Source of the DNA: Brevundimonas sp.
GTDB lineage: Bacteria; Pseudomonadota; Alphaproteobacteria; Caulobacterales; Caulobacteraceae
Reading direction: 5' to 3'
Assembly (NCBI RefSeq): GCF_003248455.1
Contig: NZ_QFNM01000005.1
Coordinates: 1 to 64,000 of the forward strand
Length of the DNA stretch: 64,000 nt
Positions 1 to 9,103 of the stretch are shown here, piece by piece. The first letter of the stretch is position 1; every line of letters starts with the position of its first letter. The notes under the pieces are model-generated. The model saw only the letters and a program-made list of their open reading frames with translations, had not been told where the DNA came from and made no database searches. Both the position numbers and the translations under genes were made by a program.

Positions 1-19
1 GTGAAGAAGGACAGCCAAA

Positions 20-850
20 ATGGCTAACAGCATCAACACCAACTACGGCGCTGCGGTCGCCCTGCAGAGCCTGAACAAGACCAACGCCCAGCTGGAGACT
101 GCTCAGAACCGGATCAACACCGGGATGAAGGTCTCCTCGGCCAAGGACAATGGCGCCATCTTCGCCATCGCCACCAGCCAGCGGGCCAATATGGGCGCTC
201 AGGACGCTGTGCGTAATTCGCTGCAACGGGGTCAGTCGATCATCGACGTCGCCCTGGCGGCGGGCGACACGGCGACCTCGGCCCTGGAAGAGATGAAGGC
301 CCTGGCGGTCAACATCGCCTCCTCGACCGGCGACGCGCAGGCGGCCTATCTGGCCGACTGGAACGCCCTGGGCAAGGAAGTCGACGCGGCGCTGAAAGGC
401 GCCAGCTTCGACGGCGTGAACCTGTGGAACACCACCACGGCGACGAACGTGACGACCTCGACGGCCGCGACCGGCAACACCTACCAGATCGGTTTCGGCA
501 CGGTGGACAAGGCGGCCGCCACGGCGATCACCGACATCACCGCGACCGCGACCGCCCCTGCCAACGCCGCCGCCGCCGCCGCCTTCTCGACCAAGGTGGA
601 CGCCGCCATCAAGTCCGTGACCTCGGACCTGGCGACGCTGGGCACCCAGTCCAAGTCGGTGGGTCGTCAGATCGCCTACGTCGGCAAGCTCCAGGACGCC
701 CTGGAAGCCGGCATCGGCAACCTGGTGGACGCCGACCTGGCCAAGGAAAGCGCCCGTCTGACGGCCCTGCAGACCAAGCAGCAGCTCGGCGTGCAGGCGC
801 TGTCCATCGCCAACTCGTCCAGCTCGATCCTGCTGGGCCTGTTCCGCTAA
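20..850 (+). CDS. Flagellin
   Basis: Structural subunit of the flagellar filament, exported by the flagellar type III system. The 276-residue length matches the short Caulobacter flagellins. The conserved N-terminal coiled-coil domain (about residues 1-130, including NRINTGMKVSSAKDNGA) and C-terminal domain (about 200-276, ending in SSSILLGLFR) are both present, with a short Ala/Thr-rich variable middle. A purine-rich ribosome site (AAGAAGGA) lies just before the ATG. The promoter lies outside the window. A second flagellin gene follows at 1345, so this is part of a multi-flagellin locus. The exact Caulobacter orthologue (fljJ/K/L type) cannot be fixed by reading. Confidence 0.96.
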   Translation: MANSINTNYGAAVALQSLNKTNAQLETAQNRINTGMKVSSAKDNGAIFAIATSQRANMGAQDAVRNSLQRGQSIIDVALAAGDTATSALEEMKALAVNIASSTGDAQAAYLADWNALGKEVDAALKGASFDGVNLWNTTTATNVTTSTAATGNTYQIGFGTVDKAAATAITDITATATAPANAAAAAAFSTKVDAAIKSVTSDLATLGTQSKSVGRQIAYVGKLQDALEAGIGNLVDADLAKESARLTALQTKQQLGVQALSIANSSSSILLGLFR

Positions 851-857
851 GGCGACC

Positions 858-885
858 GGACGGGGCGGCTTCCGCCGTCCCGTCC
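858..885 (+). terminator. Hairpin after first flagellin, possible terminator
   Basis: A 12-bp inverted repeat (stems 858-869 and 874-885, one G-T wobble, TTCC loop) begins 8 bases after the flagellin stop. It lacks a downstream T tract, so it may only stabilise the mRNA end or attenuate transcription into flaG. Confidence 0.5.
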
Positions 886-936
886 GAGCGTCCCCCGATC
901 CTTTAGAGGCGCGCGGCCGCGGCCGCCGATGGAGCC

Positions 937-1206
937 ATGACAAACCATGTCGCGAGAGTAACCAGCGTACCCCAGCCGATCGCGTCGACGACCCCGCAGG
1001 TCGCCGCGCCCGAAGCCCGTAACGACAACGCCGACGCCAGCCGCTATCGCCTGACGATCGAGGCCGTGGGCGACAATCGGTTCATCTACAAGATTCTCGA
1101 CCGGGTGACGGGCGAGGTCATCCGCCAACTGCCGCGCGAAGAGGTCGAGAAACTGGCCTCCGATCCCACCTATCGCGGCGGAAAGATCGTCGACACCACG
1201 GCCTGA
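937..1206 (+). CDS. flaG: FlaG-family flagellar protein
   Basis: Small (89 aa) FlaG-type protein. The N-terminal 40 residues are low-complexity and the C-terminal half has the typical FlaG core: an RFIYKILDRVTGEVIRQLP stretch followed by a short helix. FlaG proteins affect filament length or assembly in several bacteria, but their mechanism is poorly defined. The gene lies between two flagellins on the same strand, which supports the call. The chosen ATG follows a weak ribosome site. Confidence 0.85.
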   Translation: MTNHVARVTSVPQPIASTTPQVAAPEARNDNADASRYRLTIEAVGDNRFIYKILDRVTGEVIRQLPREEVEKLASDPTYRGGKIVDTTA

Positions 1207-1344
1207 ACGGCCGTCCGATCGACCCCGGATTCGTCAACGCCGCCGGCGCGCCGGACGGCGCGATCATGGTTTCCGGCGCGTTAACCCTCCGCTCACGACT
1301 CATGGTTAATAGTGCGCGGAACAGAACGTCCGGGGCTTGAAGCC

Positions 1345-2169
1345 ATGACCACCAGCATCCACACCAATACCTCGGCGATGATCGCCCTGCAGAATCTGAA
1401 CCGGACCAACGATCAGTTGGCCTCGACGCAGAGCCGGGTGAACACGGGGCTGAAGGTGCAGGGCGCCAAGGACAACGCCGCCGTCTGGGCCGTGGCCCAG
1501 GGGCAGCGCGCGGATCGCGGTTCCCTGGAGGCCGTGACCACCAGCCTGAACCGCGCCACCTCCATCGCCGACGTGTCCCTGGCCGCCGGCGAACAGATTT
1601 CCGACATCCTGGTCGAACTGAAGCAAAAGGCCACCGCCGCCGCCGATCCCAGCGCCACTGCGGCGATGCGGACCTCCTACAACGACGAGTTCCAGTCGCT
1701 TCTGAGCTCGATCCAGTCGTTCGCCGACAACGCCGTCTTCGACGGCTCCAACATCTTGGATGGGACCGCCACGACCGCGCTGAACTTCCTGGCCAGCGCC
1801 GACGCCTCCGAAACCATTTCGCTGGACCGGCAGAACCTGACGCTGGCCGGACTGTCGCTGACAGGCACGAGCCTGACAAGCGAGGCCAATGCGACCGCGG
1901 CCCTGACGGCGGTCAACGCGGCCATCGCCACCAGCAGCTCGCGCCTGGCCGAGCTGGGCGCCCAGGCCAAGCAGATCGAACGCCACACCACCTATGTCGG
2001 CAAGTTGTCGGACGCGCTGGAGGCGGGCATCGGCAATCTGGTGGACGCCGACATGGCCAAGGAAAGCGCGCGCCTGACCGCGCTCCAGGTGCAGCAGCAG
2101 CTGGGCGTCCAGGCCCTGTCCATCGCCAACCAGTCGCCGCAGATCATCCTGTCGCTCTTCAAGGGCTGA
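1345..2169 (+). CDS. Flagellin
   Basis: Second filament subunit, 274 aa from the ATG that gives MTTSIHTNTSAM; an ATG 33 bases upstream in frame would add residues unlike any flagellin. N- and C-terminal flagellin domains are intact (NRTNDQLASTQSRVNTGLKV near the start, PQIILSLFKG at the end). The C-terminal segment with DALEAGIGNLVDAD is shared with the first flagellin, while the middle diverges. The protein probably forms a different segment of a multi-flagellin filament. It has its own 138-bp upstream region after flaG. Confidence 0.95.
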   Translation: MTTSIHTNTSAMIALQNLNRTNDQLASTQSRVNTGLKVQGAKDNAAVWAVAQGQRADRGSLEAVTTSLNRATSIADVSLAAGEQISDILVELKQKATAAADPSATAAMRTSYNDEFQSLLSSIQSFADNAVFDGSNILDGTATTALNFLASADASETISLDRQNLTLAGLSLTGTSLTSEANATAALTAVNAAIATSSSRLAELGAQAKQIERHTTYVGKLSDALEAGIGNLVDADMAKESARLTALQVQQQLGVQALSIANQSPQIILSLFKG

Positions 2170-2228
2170 TCGGGGATTTAAGGGTTCGTTATCGGGCCGG
2201 GCGGCATGATCGGGGCGGAGCCGCCTGA

Positions 2229-4928
2229 ATGATCAACAACAGCTATCTGCTGGGTCTGTTCGGGGCGTCGACGGATACGTCGTCGCTGATCGGCGCGACC
2301 ACGTCCGCCGCCGCGGCCAGGAAGACCCAGCCGACCGCCCCCTGGGCCTCGACCTCCGCCGAGACGGCGCCCAAGGCCAGCGACATGGTGCGCGCCGCAC
2401 TGGCGGGCCGTCGCCTGATCAACGAATCCGCCGTCGACCTGGATATGGCCGGCGCCTCGGCCGACTATCGCAAGCTTTTCGCCCTGTATCAGGGCCTGAA
2501 TTCGCTGAGCGCCCTGGCAGACCGCGCCAACGCCAAGGGGCTGAGCAGCGCCGAGGCCGCCCAGGTCTCCAAACGGTTCGAAGCCGGGATGGTCGAGATG
2601 TCGGACTATCTGAAGTCCGCCTCCTTTCAGGACGTGCGGCTGGTGCAGGGCGTGTCCCAGTCCACGGTCAAGACCGGCTATGCGCTGGAAAAGGCGCAGT
2701 CCACCTTCACCACCACGCCGATCCACGACGGCGCCCTGACCGACAGCGTCAAGGCGTTCGAGGGCGATGTGCAGTTCGCCGTCACCATCCGCACCGCTGC
2801 GGGAACCCAGTCGGTCGGCGTGGACCTGTCCGACATGGGCGCGACGCCCCGGACGATGGACAATGTGATCGCCCACATCAACGGCGTGCTCGAAGACGCC
2901 GGCGTCGCCACCCGCGTCGAACGCCAGATGATCGAGGCCCAGCCCAAGATCGTCAAGAGCGGCTCCAAGACCATCACCCTGCCGGCCGGTCCCGATCAGT
3001 GGGCGCTGCGGATCCGGGGCGCGGCGGGCGAAACCGTCGGCTTCCAGGCCGTCGATACGTCCGACGCCGTCTATGTGACCCAAGGGTCCGGCGTGAACGG
3101 CGCGGCCCAACTGCTGAAGTTCCAGGCCGACGGCGGCGCGGCGCCGGCCGCCCAGCAGGGCGTCGGCGATCCGTTCTGGGTCGAGGGGCGGGTAGGGCAG
3201 GCCGACCTGCCCGCCGGGATGGCCGCCGTCCGCTCCAGCGCCACGGCCCCGGACGGTTCGGTCTGGGTCGTCGCCGACCTGACCCAGGGCGCGGACAACC
3301 AGCCGATCAAGGGCGACCGCGACGTCGCCCTGTTGAAATACGATTCCGCCGGCAATCTGATGCAGACCAAGCTGCTGGGCGCCGCCTCCATCGCCAACGG
3401 CTTCTCCATCGCCGTGGACGCCGACGGCCGGGTCGCGGTGGCCGGCTCCGTCACCGGAGCTTTGGAGCCGGGCAAGAGCGGCGACGCCGCCAATGTCGCC
3501 GACAGTTTCGTCACCGTCTTCGACGCGGACGGCAAGGAGCTGTGGACCCAGCGCCGCGGCGCCAAGGCGGCCGACGAGGCGACCGAGGTCGGTTTCGGCG
3601 CCGACGGCATGGTCTACGTCGCCGGCCGGTCCAAGTCGGCCATGCCCGGCCAGGCGGCGCTGGGCGGCTGGGATTCCTATCTTCAGACCTTCCAGGAAAA
3701 GCCGCTGACCGTCATCGGCCCCGTCGCCGGGGTCAATGTCTCCACCCTGCAATTCGGCACGGGCGACGACGATTCCGTCCAGGCCATGACGGTGTCCGGT
3801 TCGGACATCTACACCGCAGGCGTCGAGAGCGGGCGGGCGGTGGTGCGCCGCTTCACCCTGGACGCGGCGGGCGTTCCCACCCTGGCGGCGACGCGCGACC
3901 TGGGCCTGGCCAGCGGCTCCATCGCGGGCATATCGGTCGAGAACGGCCAGGTCGTGCTGACCGGCCAGACCGACAATCCGGCCCTGGACATCGGCGCGGT
4001 GACGAACCCCCATGCGGGCGGGACCGATGTCTTCGTGGCCACCCTGTCCACGGATCTGCAGCCTGCGTCCGGCGACCGGCTGACCTATTTCGGCGGGGCC
4101 GGAAACGACACCGCCGCCGATGTCGCGATCAAGGACGGCAAGGTCTGGATCACCGGCACGAACCGCGAAGCGGGGGCCGAAAAGACCGATCCGACCCGGG
4201 CCTATCTGGCGCGGCTGGACCTGGCCACCGGCGCGGTCGAATACAATCAGACCTGGCGCGGAGAGGGGGATCAGGCCGCGCCGACCAGCCTCAGCCTGGC
4301 CTCGGGCGGCGCCAGCGTGCTGGACCGGCTGGGCCTGCCCCAGGGCGAGATCATGCAGGCCGATTCCAAGCTGCTGACCGTGGCCACCGCCGCGCGCGTC
4401 GGCGATCAGTTCAGCATCTCTCCGGCCGGCGGCGGGCGGGCCGTCACCGTCACCATCGACGCCAAGGACACGCTGGACACCCTGGCCAAGAAGATCGTGA
4501 CCGCCTCCAACCGCCAGCTGAAGGCCACGGTCGTCACCGACTCGCGCGTCGTCCCGCCGGTCCAGCGGCTCCAGATCGTCGCCGCCGACAACAAGGAGGG
4601 CGCCGTCATCTCGGCCGGGGCGGTGGGCAAGGACGCCCTGGCGGCGCTGGGCCTGTCGCCCGGCTTCGTCGGCAAGACATCGGACAAGACGGCCAAGACC
4701 TATGGGCTGAACCTGCCCAACACATTGAACCTGAACGACGCCGCCGGCGTCAAAGCCGCCATCGACGCCCTGGCCCAGGCCATGACGGCGGTCCGCTCGG
4801 CCTATCGCTCCTTGGGGCCGCAGACGACGCCCGCAACCAACACCCAGACCGGCGCCGGCTCCTCGACCGCCTATCAACAGGCCCAGGCCGCCAACTTCCA
4901 GGCCGCCCTCAACCGCCTCCTGGCCTGA
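2229..4928 (+). CDS. flaEY: FlaEY-like flagellar protein with beta-propeller repeats
   Basis: Large (899 aa) protein following the flagellins and matching the size and context of Caulobacter FlaEY, reported as a regulator of flagellin production or filament assembly. Residues about 40-160 are helical and flagellin/FlgL-like. Residues about 310-690 contain repeated blades of the form VAVAGSVTG, VYVAGRSKSA, VWITGTNREA, each separated by 50-70 residues, as in SBBP beta-propeller proteins. The last 100 residues are again helical and Ala-rich. No signal peptide is seen, so export by the flagellar route or a cytoplasmic role are both possible. Identification rests on architecture and neighbours, not on an alignment. 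Confidence 0.7.
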   Translation: MINNSYLLGLFGASTDTSSLIGATTSAAAARKTQPTAPWASTSAETAPKASDMVRAALAGRRLINESAVDLDMAGASADYRKLFALYQGLNSLSALADRANAKGLSSAEAAQVSKRFEAGMVEMSDYLKSASFQDVRLVQGVSQSTVKTGYALEKAQSTFTTTPIHDGALTDSVKAFEGDVQFAVTIRTAAGTQSVGVDLSDMGATPRTMDNVIAHINGVLEDAGVATRVERQMIEAQPKIVKSGSKTITLPAGPDQWALRIRGAAGETVGFQAVDTSDAVYVTQGSGVNGAAQLLKFQADGGAAPAAQQGVGDPFWVEGRVGQADLPAGMAAVRSSATAPDGSVWVVADLTQGADNQPIKGDRDVALLKYDSAGNLMQTKLLGAASIANGFSIAVDADGRVAVAGSVTGALEPGKSGDAANVADSFVTVFDADGKELWTQRRGAKAADEATEVGFGADGMVYVAGRSKSAMPGQAALGGWDSYLQTFQEKPLTVIGPVAGVNVSTLQFGTGDDDSVQAMTVSGSDIYTAGVESGRAVVRRFTLDAAGVPTLAATRDLGLASGSIAGISVENGQVVLTGQTDNPALDIGAVTNPHAGGTDVFVATLSTDLQPASGDRLTYFGGAGNDTAADVAIKDGKVWITGTNREAGAEKTDPTRAYLARLDLATGAVEYNQTWRGEGDQAAPTSLSLASGGASVLDRLGLPQGEIMQADSKLLTVATAARVGDQFSISPAGGGRAVTVTIDAKDTLDTLAKKIVTASNRQLKATVVTDSRVVPPVQRLQIVAADNKEGAVISAGAVGKDALAALGLSPGFVGKTSDKTAKTYGLNLPNTLNLNDAAGVKAAIDALAQAMTAVRSAYRSLGPQTTPATNTQTGAGSSTAYQQAQAANFQAALNRLLA

Positions 4929-5009
4929 TCGCGTCTTCGTCCCGCCAAGGCGGTTGACGCCCGGCGCCCGCTTGGCCTTATTGGCCCCCTCATCCGCGAA
5001 AGACCGTTC

Positions 5010-5681
5010 ATGGCCCTTCCGAAAGACAACCGCGTCATCATAGCGGTCGGCGCCGGCGTGGTGATCATCGCCGCGGTGGTGCTGGCCCTGGTCTTCACCG
5101 CCGGGGGAAACAGGACGACCGAGCCGCCGCCGGCGTCCAAGGGCGGGCTGGTGGTCAATCTGGCCGAGGCGCCCAGCCTGGAGCCGACGCGCGAGTTGCG
5201 CTGCTTCGTGGACGGCCAGTTCGTGGGCATGGCGACCCTGGCCGACTGCGCGCGCCGCAACGGCCTGGCGACCGATGCGCTTGACGTGGGGCTGGACTCG
5301 ACCGGCGCCCTTGCCGCCGCCCCCACTGCCGCCTTCGCCCCGCCGCCGGAACTGCCCGCCGTCGAGATGGCCGAGGCGCCGCCGGCGGACAGCCTGGAGC
5401 CCGCGCCTGCGCCTCGACCGGCGCCGAGCGCCTCGGGCAGCCCCTGCCTGCGGCACACGGGCTCGGACTGGCGCACCCTGTCGGGCAGCATGAGTTTGAA
5501 CGCCTGCGTCCAGGCGCTTTACGCCGGAACCTGCGTGGGGCCGGGCGACGCCCAATACGGCCGATGGGGCGACACGACGCTGCGTCTGGTGCCGCGCCGG
5601 GTGGAACAGTCGAACGACAACGCGCGTTTCCGCACCCTGGCCGAGCAGGATCGCAACTGCCAATTTCCTGGAATGAACTGA
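5010..5681 (+). CDS. Membrane-anchored protein of unknown function
   Basis: Not recognised. 223 aa with one N-terminal transmembrane segment (about residues 9-30, VIIAVGAGVVIIAAVVLALV) and a long periplasmic part. Two Cys-containing segments (about 60-85 and 148-220) flank a Pro/Ala-rich linker. The Cys pairs suggest disulfides in the periplasm. Its TGA overlaps the ATG of the next lipoprotein gene (TGATG), so the two are probably translated together. Confidence 0.75.
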   Translation: MALPKDNRVIIAVGAGVVIIAAVVLALVFTAGGNRTTEPPPASKGGLVVNLAEAPSLEPTRELRCFVDGQFVGMATLADCARRNGLATDALDVGLDSTGALAAAPTAAFAPPPELPAVEMAEAPPADSLEPAPAPRPAPSASGSPCLRHTGSDWRTLSGSMSLNACVQALYAGTCVGPGDAQYGRWGDTTLRLVPRRVEQSNDNARFRTLAEQDRNCQFPGMN

Positions 5682-6112
5682 TGCGCCTCGCCGTTCTCGT
5701 CCCTGCCGCGGTCGTCGCCGGCGCCGCCCTTGCGAGCGCCTGTTCCAACGAGCCGAAGTTCGAGTTCGTGGACGGCGCCTGCTATTTCCTCGCCACGCCC
5801 GACAACGCCGCCCCGCGCCTACAGAAGATCGCCGACGACCAGCCCCAGATCGAACAGTGCGCCGCGCGGCTGGAGGAGATGCGCCTGCGGTTCCTGCGCA
5901 TGGGCGGTTCGAACCAGGAAGTGACCGGCGCCTATCAGGGGCGCTACATTTTCATCGACCGCGAGGGGGTCAAGATCGGCAAGAGCCTGAACGGCAGCCG
6001 CTTCTTCGCCATGGCGCGCACCGGCGACGGCCGCCTGGCCATCCCCGGCGCCATTCAGCGCGACGAGGCGGGCCGCCCCGTCGCTGTGGCGGCGGAGCCG
6101 GTCGCGAACTAG
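5681..6112 (+). CDS. Putative lipoprotein, unknown function
   Basis: 143 aa with a hydrophobic leader ending in a lipobox-like ASAC at about residues 18-21. The mature part has no family I recognise. Start chosen because the ATG overlaps the upstream stop and gives a proper signal peptide. It is the second gene of a two-gene unit with the membrane-anchored protein at 5010, so both products probably work at the cell envelope. Confidence 0.72.
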   Translation: MRLAVLVPAAVVAGAALASACSNEPKFEFVDGACYFLATPDNAAPRLQKIADDQPQIEQCAARLEEMRLRFLRMGGSNQEVTGAYQGRYIFIDREGVKIGKSLNGSRFFAMARTGDGRLAIPGAIQRDEAGRPVAVAAEPVAN

Positions 6113-6126
6113 GGCTTGCGCGCCGC

Positions 6127-6141
6127 GAACAAAGGTGGAAC
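6127..6141. promoter_or_regulatory. LexA (SOS) box upstream of ssb
   Basis: Sequence GAAC-N7-GAAC (GAAC at 6127-6130 and 6138-6141) is the reverse complement of the alphaproteobacterial LexA operator GTTC-N7-GTTC. It sits about 135 bases before the ssb start, in the only upstream gap. Confidence 0.72.
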
Positions 6142-6274
6142 ATTTCGTTAATCCACCGATTTGGCGGGTCGGATGAAGAATGCGGATGGCGGCGCTCCGC
6201 TTCCGTCCTAAGACATCCGGCTGAATACCGGGGCGCGCGAGAGACTCGCGGCCTGTGCAGAGAAGGAAGTTCCC

Positions 6275-6769
6275 ATGGCGGGCAGCGTCAACAAGGTCAT
6301 TCTGGTCGGCAACCTGGGTCGCGACCCGGAAATCCGCTCCATGCCCAACGGCGACCGCATCGCCAACCTGTCCATCGCCACCTCGGAAACCTGGCGCGAC
6401 AAGTCCTCGGGCGAGCGCAAGGAAAAGACCGAGTGGCACCGGGTCGTCATCTTCAATGACAACATCGTCAAGGTGGTCGAGAACTATGTGAAGAAGGGCT
6501 CGACCGTCTATGTCGAGGGCGCGCTCCAGACCCGCAAATGGACCGACCAGCAGGGCGTCGAGAAATATTCGACCGAGATCGTGGTCGGGCGCTTCAAGGG
6601 CGAACTGACCATGCTGGGCGGCCGTTCGGACGGCGCCGGCCAGGGCGGGGGCTATGGCGGCGGCCGCGGCGGCGACGACGACTATTCCTCGGGCTTCTCC
6701 ACCGGCGGCGCCAACAAGCCCAGCGGACCCAAGGAAAGCTACGACCTGAACGACGACATTCCTTTCTGA
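6275..6769 (+). CDS. ssb: Single-stranded DNA-binding protein
   Basis: SSB binds ssDNA during replication, recombination and repair. 164 aa: OB-fold from residue 3 to about 112 (KVILVGNLGRDPE, then SIATSE, EWHRVVIF and VYVEGALQTRKW), a Gly-rich flexible linker (about 118-145), and the acidic tail DLNDDIPF that recruits partner proteins. The start follows a GAAGG ribosome site. A LexA-type box upstream predicts SOS induction. Confidence 0.98.
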   Translation: MAGSVNKVILVGNLGRDPEIRSMPNGDRIANLSIATSETWRDKSSGERKEKTEWHRVVIFNDNIVKVVENYVKKGSTVYVEGALQTRKWTDQQGVEKYSTEIVVGRFKGELTMLGGRSDGAGQGGGYGGGRGGDDDYSSGFSTGGANKPSGPKESYDLNDDIPF

Positions 6770-6899
6770 GGCCCGGCCGGTGGGGGGCTATGAGAGGGTC
6801 GGGGACGCCTTTCATGCCGCCCGTCGGAGGCTCGGACGCGAAACCCCGGATCATCCAAAGTGAGCCGACGGCGGGTCCGCGCCGTGTCATAGAGCGCCC

Positions 6900-7838
6900 A
6901 TGACCGACGCCGCCGCCCGAACCGCCCCCGCCCCCGCGCCATCGCCGATCAAGCCCCATGCGCTGACGGGGCTGGAGATCGCCGCCATCGTGGCGATCAT
7001 CGTGGTCTGGGGGGTGAACAACGCCGGGGCCAAGCTGGCGACCGAGACCCTGTCGCCGCTGCTGGTCGGGGCCATTCGTTTCGGCGTCGCCTCGGCCTGT
7101 CTGATCGCCTTCGTGCGTCCGCCGTTCCCGGACTGGAAAAGCCTGCTGCTGATCGTCCTGCTGGGCGGGCCGATCCAGTACGGCCTCGTCTATACCGCCT
7201 ATTGGCTGGCGAACGACGTCAGCCCGGTGACGGTGGCCAACCAGCTGTGGATTCCCTTCACCGCCCTGTTCGCCTTTCTGATCCTTGGCGAGCGATTGTC
7301 GAAGGCGGCGCTGCTCGGCATGGCCGTGGCCTTCGTCGGCGTGGCCTGGATGACGCTGGACGCCCATGCGCTTCAGGACTGGAAGGCCATTCTGGTCGCC
7401 ATCGCCGCGGGCGCCGCCTGGGGCGTGACGACGGTGGTCGCCAGACGGACCACCTCCATCCCGCCGCTGAAGATGCAGGGTCTGCTGGCCCTGGGCGCCC
7501 TTCCCGTCATGGCCTTCGGCTCGGCCGTGTTCGAACAGGGCCAGTGGCAGGCGATCCAGCGCGCCACGCCCATGGTCTGGGCCTCGCTGCTGTGGGCCGG
7601 CGTCGTGTCGTCGGTCCTGGCGACGACCCTGCTGTTCTGGCTGGTCCAGCGGCGCGAGGCGGGGCGGGTGACGCCCTATCTGCTGGCGACGCCGGTGGTG
7701 TCGATGGCGATCGGCTGGGGCTTCATGGGCGATGTGCTGACGCCGCAGATCCTGATCGGCTCGGCCGTCGCCATGGGCGGGGTGGCGCTGGTGGCCCTGG
7801 CCGAACGGGGCTTGCGCGCGGGCGCCGCCAAGGCTTGA
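6900..7838 (+). CDS. EamA/DMT-superfamily transporter
   Basis: 312-residue inner-membrane protein with about ten hydrophobic segments arranged as two EamA repeats (about residues 28-155 and 165-300). Typical features are WGVNNAGAKLA in the first helix and FAFLILGER at the end of the first repeat. Such proteins usually export amino acids or other small metabolites; the substrate is not evident. The gene is separate from ssb and followed after 32 bases by the DUF1003 gene, possibly co-transcribed. Confidence 0.88.
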   Translation: MTDAAARTAPAPAPSPIKPHALTGLEIAAIVAIIVVWGVNNAGAKLATETLSPLLVGAIRFGVASACLIAFVRPPFPDWKSLLLIVLLGGPIQYGLVYTAYWLANDVSPVTVANQLWIPFTALFAFLILGERLSKAALLGMAVAFVGVAWMTLDAHALQDWKAILVAIAAGAAWGVTTVVARRTTSIPPLKMQGLLALGALPVMAFGSAVFEQGQWQAIQRATPMVWASLLWAGVVSSVLATTLLFWLVQRREAGRVTPYLLATPVVSMAIGWGFMGDVLTPQILIGSAVAMGGVALVALAERGLRAGAAKA

Positions 7839-7870
7839 TCTGCGCCTGAGCCACATCCCAGGAGACCGCC

Positions 7871-8401
7871 ATGTCCCACGCCCCCGTCGACGCCGATCAC
7901 GTCTCTCGCCGCTGGCTGGGCAAGGCGACGCACGACCTGCCCGCCAGCGAGGCCAGCGTGGTGCGCAGCACCGCCGACCGCCGCCCGATCTCCGAGGACG
8001 TCAACGAGGCCTTCGCCGATCGCCAGACCTTCGGCGAGCGGCTGGCCGACCGGGTGGCGGCGTTCGGCGGCTCCTGGCCCTTCATCATCGCCTTCGGGGT
8101 GTTCCTGGCGGGATGGACCGTCCTCAATCTGCTGCTGAGCAAAGAGGCGTTCGATCCCTATCCGTTCATCTTTCTGAACCTGGTCCTGTCCATGCTGGCG
8201 GCGGTCCAGGCGCCCGTCATCATGATGAGCCAGAACCGCCAGGCCGCCAGGGACAGGCTGGACGCGGGCAACGACTATCAGGTCAACCTGAAGGCCGAGA
8301 TCGAGATCATGGCCCTGTTGGACAAGGTCGAGCACCTGACCGCCCGGCAGGAGGAGCAGACCGAGATGATCCTCCGCCTCCTGGCCGAACGGGCGCGCTG
8401 A
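7871..8401 (+). CDS. DUF1003 membrane protein
   Basis: 176 aa. The family hallmark is two transmembrane helices (about residues 70-90 and 105-125) around a short loop with FDPYPFIFLNLVLS, followed by MMSQNRQAARDRL and a charged C-terminal helix (DYQVNLKAEIEIMALLDK). The function of DUF1003 is not established. A GGAGA ribosome site precedes the ATG. It converges with sodC, whose stop is 4 bases away. Confidence 0.88.
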   Translation: MSHAPVDADHVSRRWLGKATHDLPASEASVVRSTADRRPISEDVNEAFADRQTFGERLADRVAAFGGSWPFIIAFGVFLAGWTVLNLLLSKEAFDPYPFIFLNLVLSMLAAVQAPVIMMSQNRQAARDRLDAGNDYQVNLKAEIEIMALLDKVEHLTARQEEQTEMILRLLAERAR

Positions 8402-8405
8402 CCGA

Positions 8406-8981
8406 TCAGCTGGCGCTGAGCGCCGCGCAGGCCACGCGGTCGCCGGCGCCGCCGATGGGCTGGCTGACGTGGTCGTCGGGATTGGCGTGGATGATGACGG
8501 CCGACCCGTCGGCGTCCCACAGCCACTGTCCCGGGCCTTCGGACGAGATGCGGACGCGGGGCGTGAACAGTTCGGCGTTCACCTTGCCGTCGGCGCCGGC
8601 GTAGATGTTGGGCAGGTCGCCGTCGTCGGGACCGGCGGCGTTCAGCAGGCCGTGCGGGGCCTTGGGCTCGCCGTGATTGACGTGGGCGCCGGACGAGGTG
8701 AAGGGCGCGGCGCATTCGCCGGTCGCATGGATGTGGATGCCGTGCCAGCCCGGCGTCAGGCCGGAGGCCTCGACCTTGATCAACAGGCCGGTCGGCCCCT
8801 GACGCAGATCGACGCGGCCGATATTGGCGCCCGAGGCGTTGATCAGGACGGCCTGCCCCGTGGCGCCGACGGGCGCGCGGTCCACATGGGCCTGAGAGGC
8901 GTTCCCGGTCGCGGCGCAGGCCGTCGTCAGGGCAAGGGGCGAGGCGATCAGGAGGGCGGCGGCGAGCGTAGAGACGCGCAT
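8406..8981 (-). CDS. sodC: Superoxide dismutase [Cu-Zn], lipoprotein form
   Basis: Converts superoxide to H2O2 and O2 in the periplasm. 191 aa with a leader ending in the lipobox LTTAC (Cys22), so the enzyme is probably membrane-tethered. Metal-site residues are visible: His83 and His85 in GIHIHATG, His100, His103 and His110 in the GAHVNHGEPKAPHG segment, and His165. Cys90 and Cys185 would form the conserved disulfide, and Arg182 lies near the active site. The gene is monocistronic and diverges from gyrA. Confidence 0.95.
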   Translation of the reverse strand: MRVSTLAAALLIASPLALTTACAATGNASQAHVDRAPVGATGQAVLINASGANIGRVDLRQGPTGLLIKVEASGLTPGWHGIHIHATGECAAPFTSSGAHVNHGEPKAPHGLLNAAGPDDGDLPNIYAGADGKVNAELFTPRVRISSEGPGQWLWDADGSAVIIHANPDDHVSQPIGGAGDRVACAALSAS

Positions 8982-9103
8982 GTGGAAAGTCCTTTCAGAG
9001 ACGGGCTTTCACGGCGACGTCGCTTTGCCACCGAGGCCCTTGAATGCTAGAAATCGTCACAGCGGATCACGTTCCGATTCCGGCCGCATAAAGCCACGCT
9101 TCC

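Noticed and set aside
2178..5663. Very long minus-strand open frame (about 1160 codons) opposite flaEY
   Set aside because: Its translation is Gly/Arg/Gln/His-rich with no recognisable domain, as expected for antisense of a high-GC gene. The plus strand has clear protein families.
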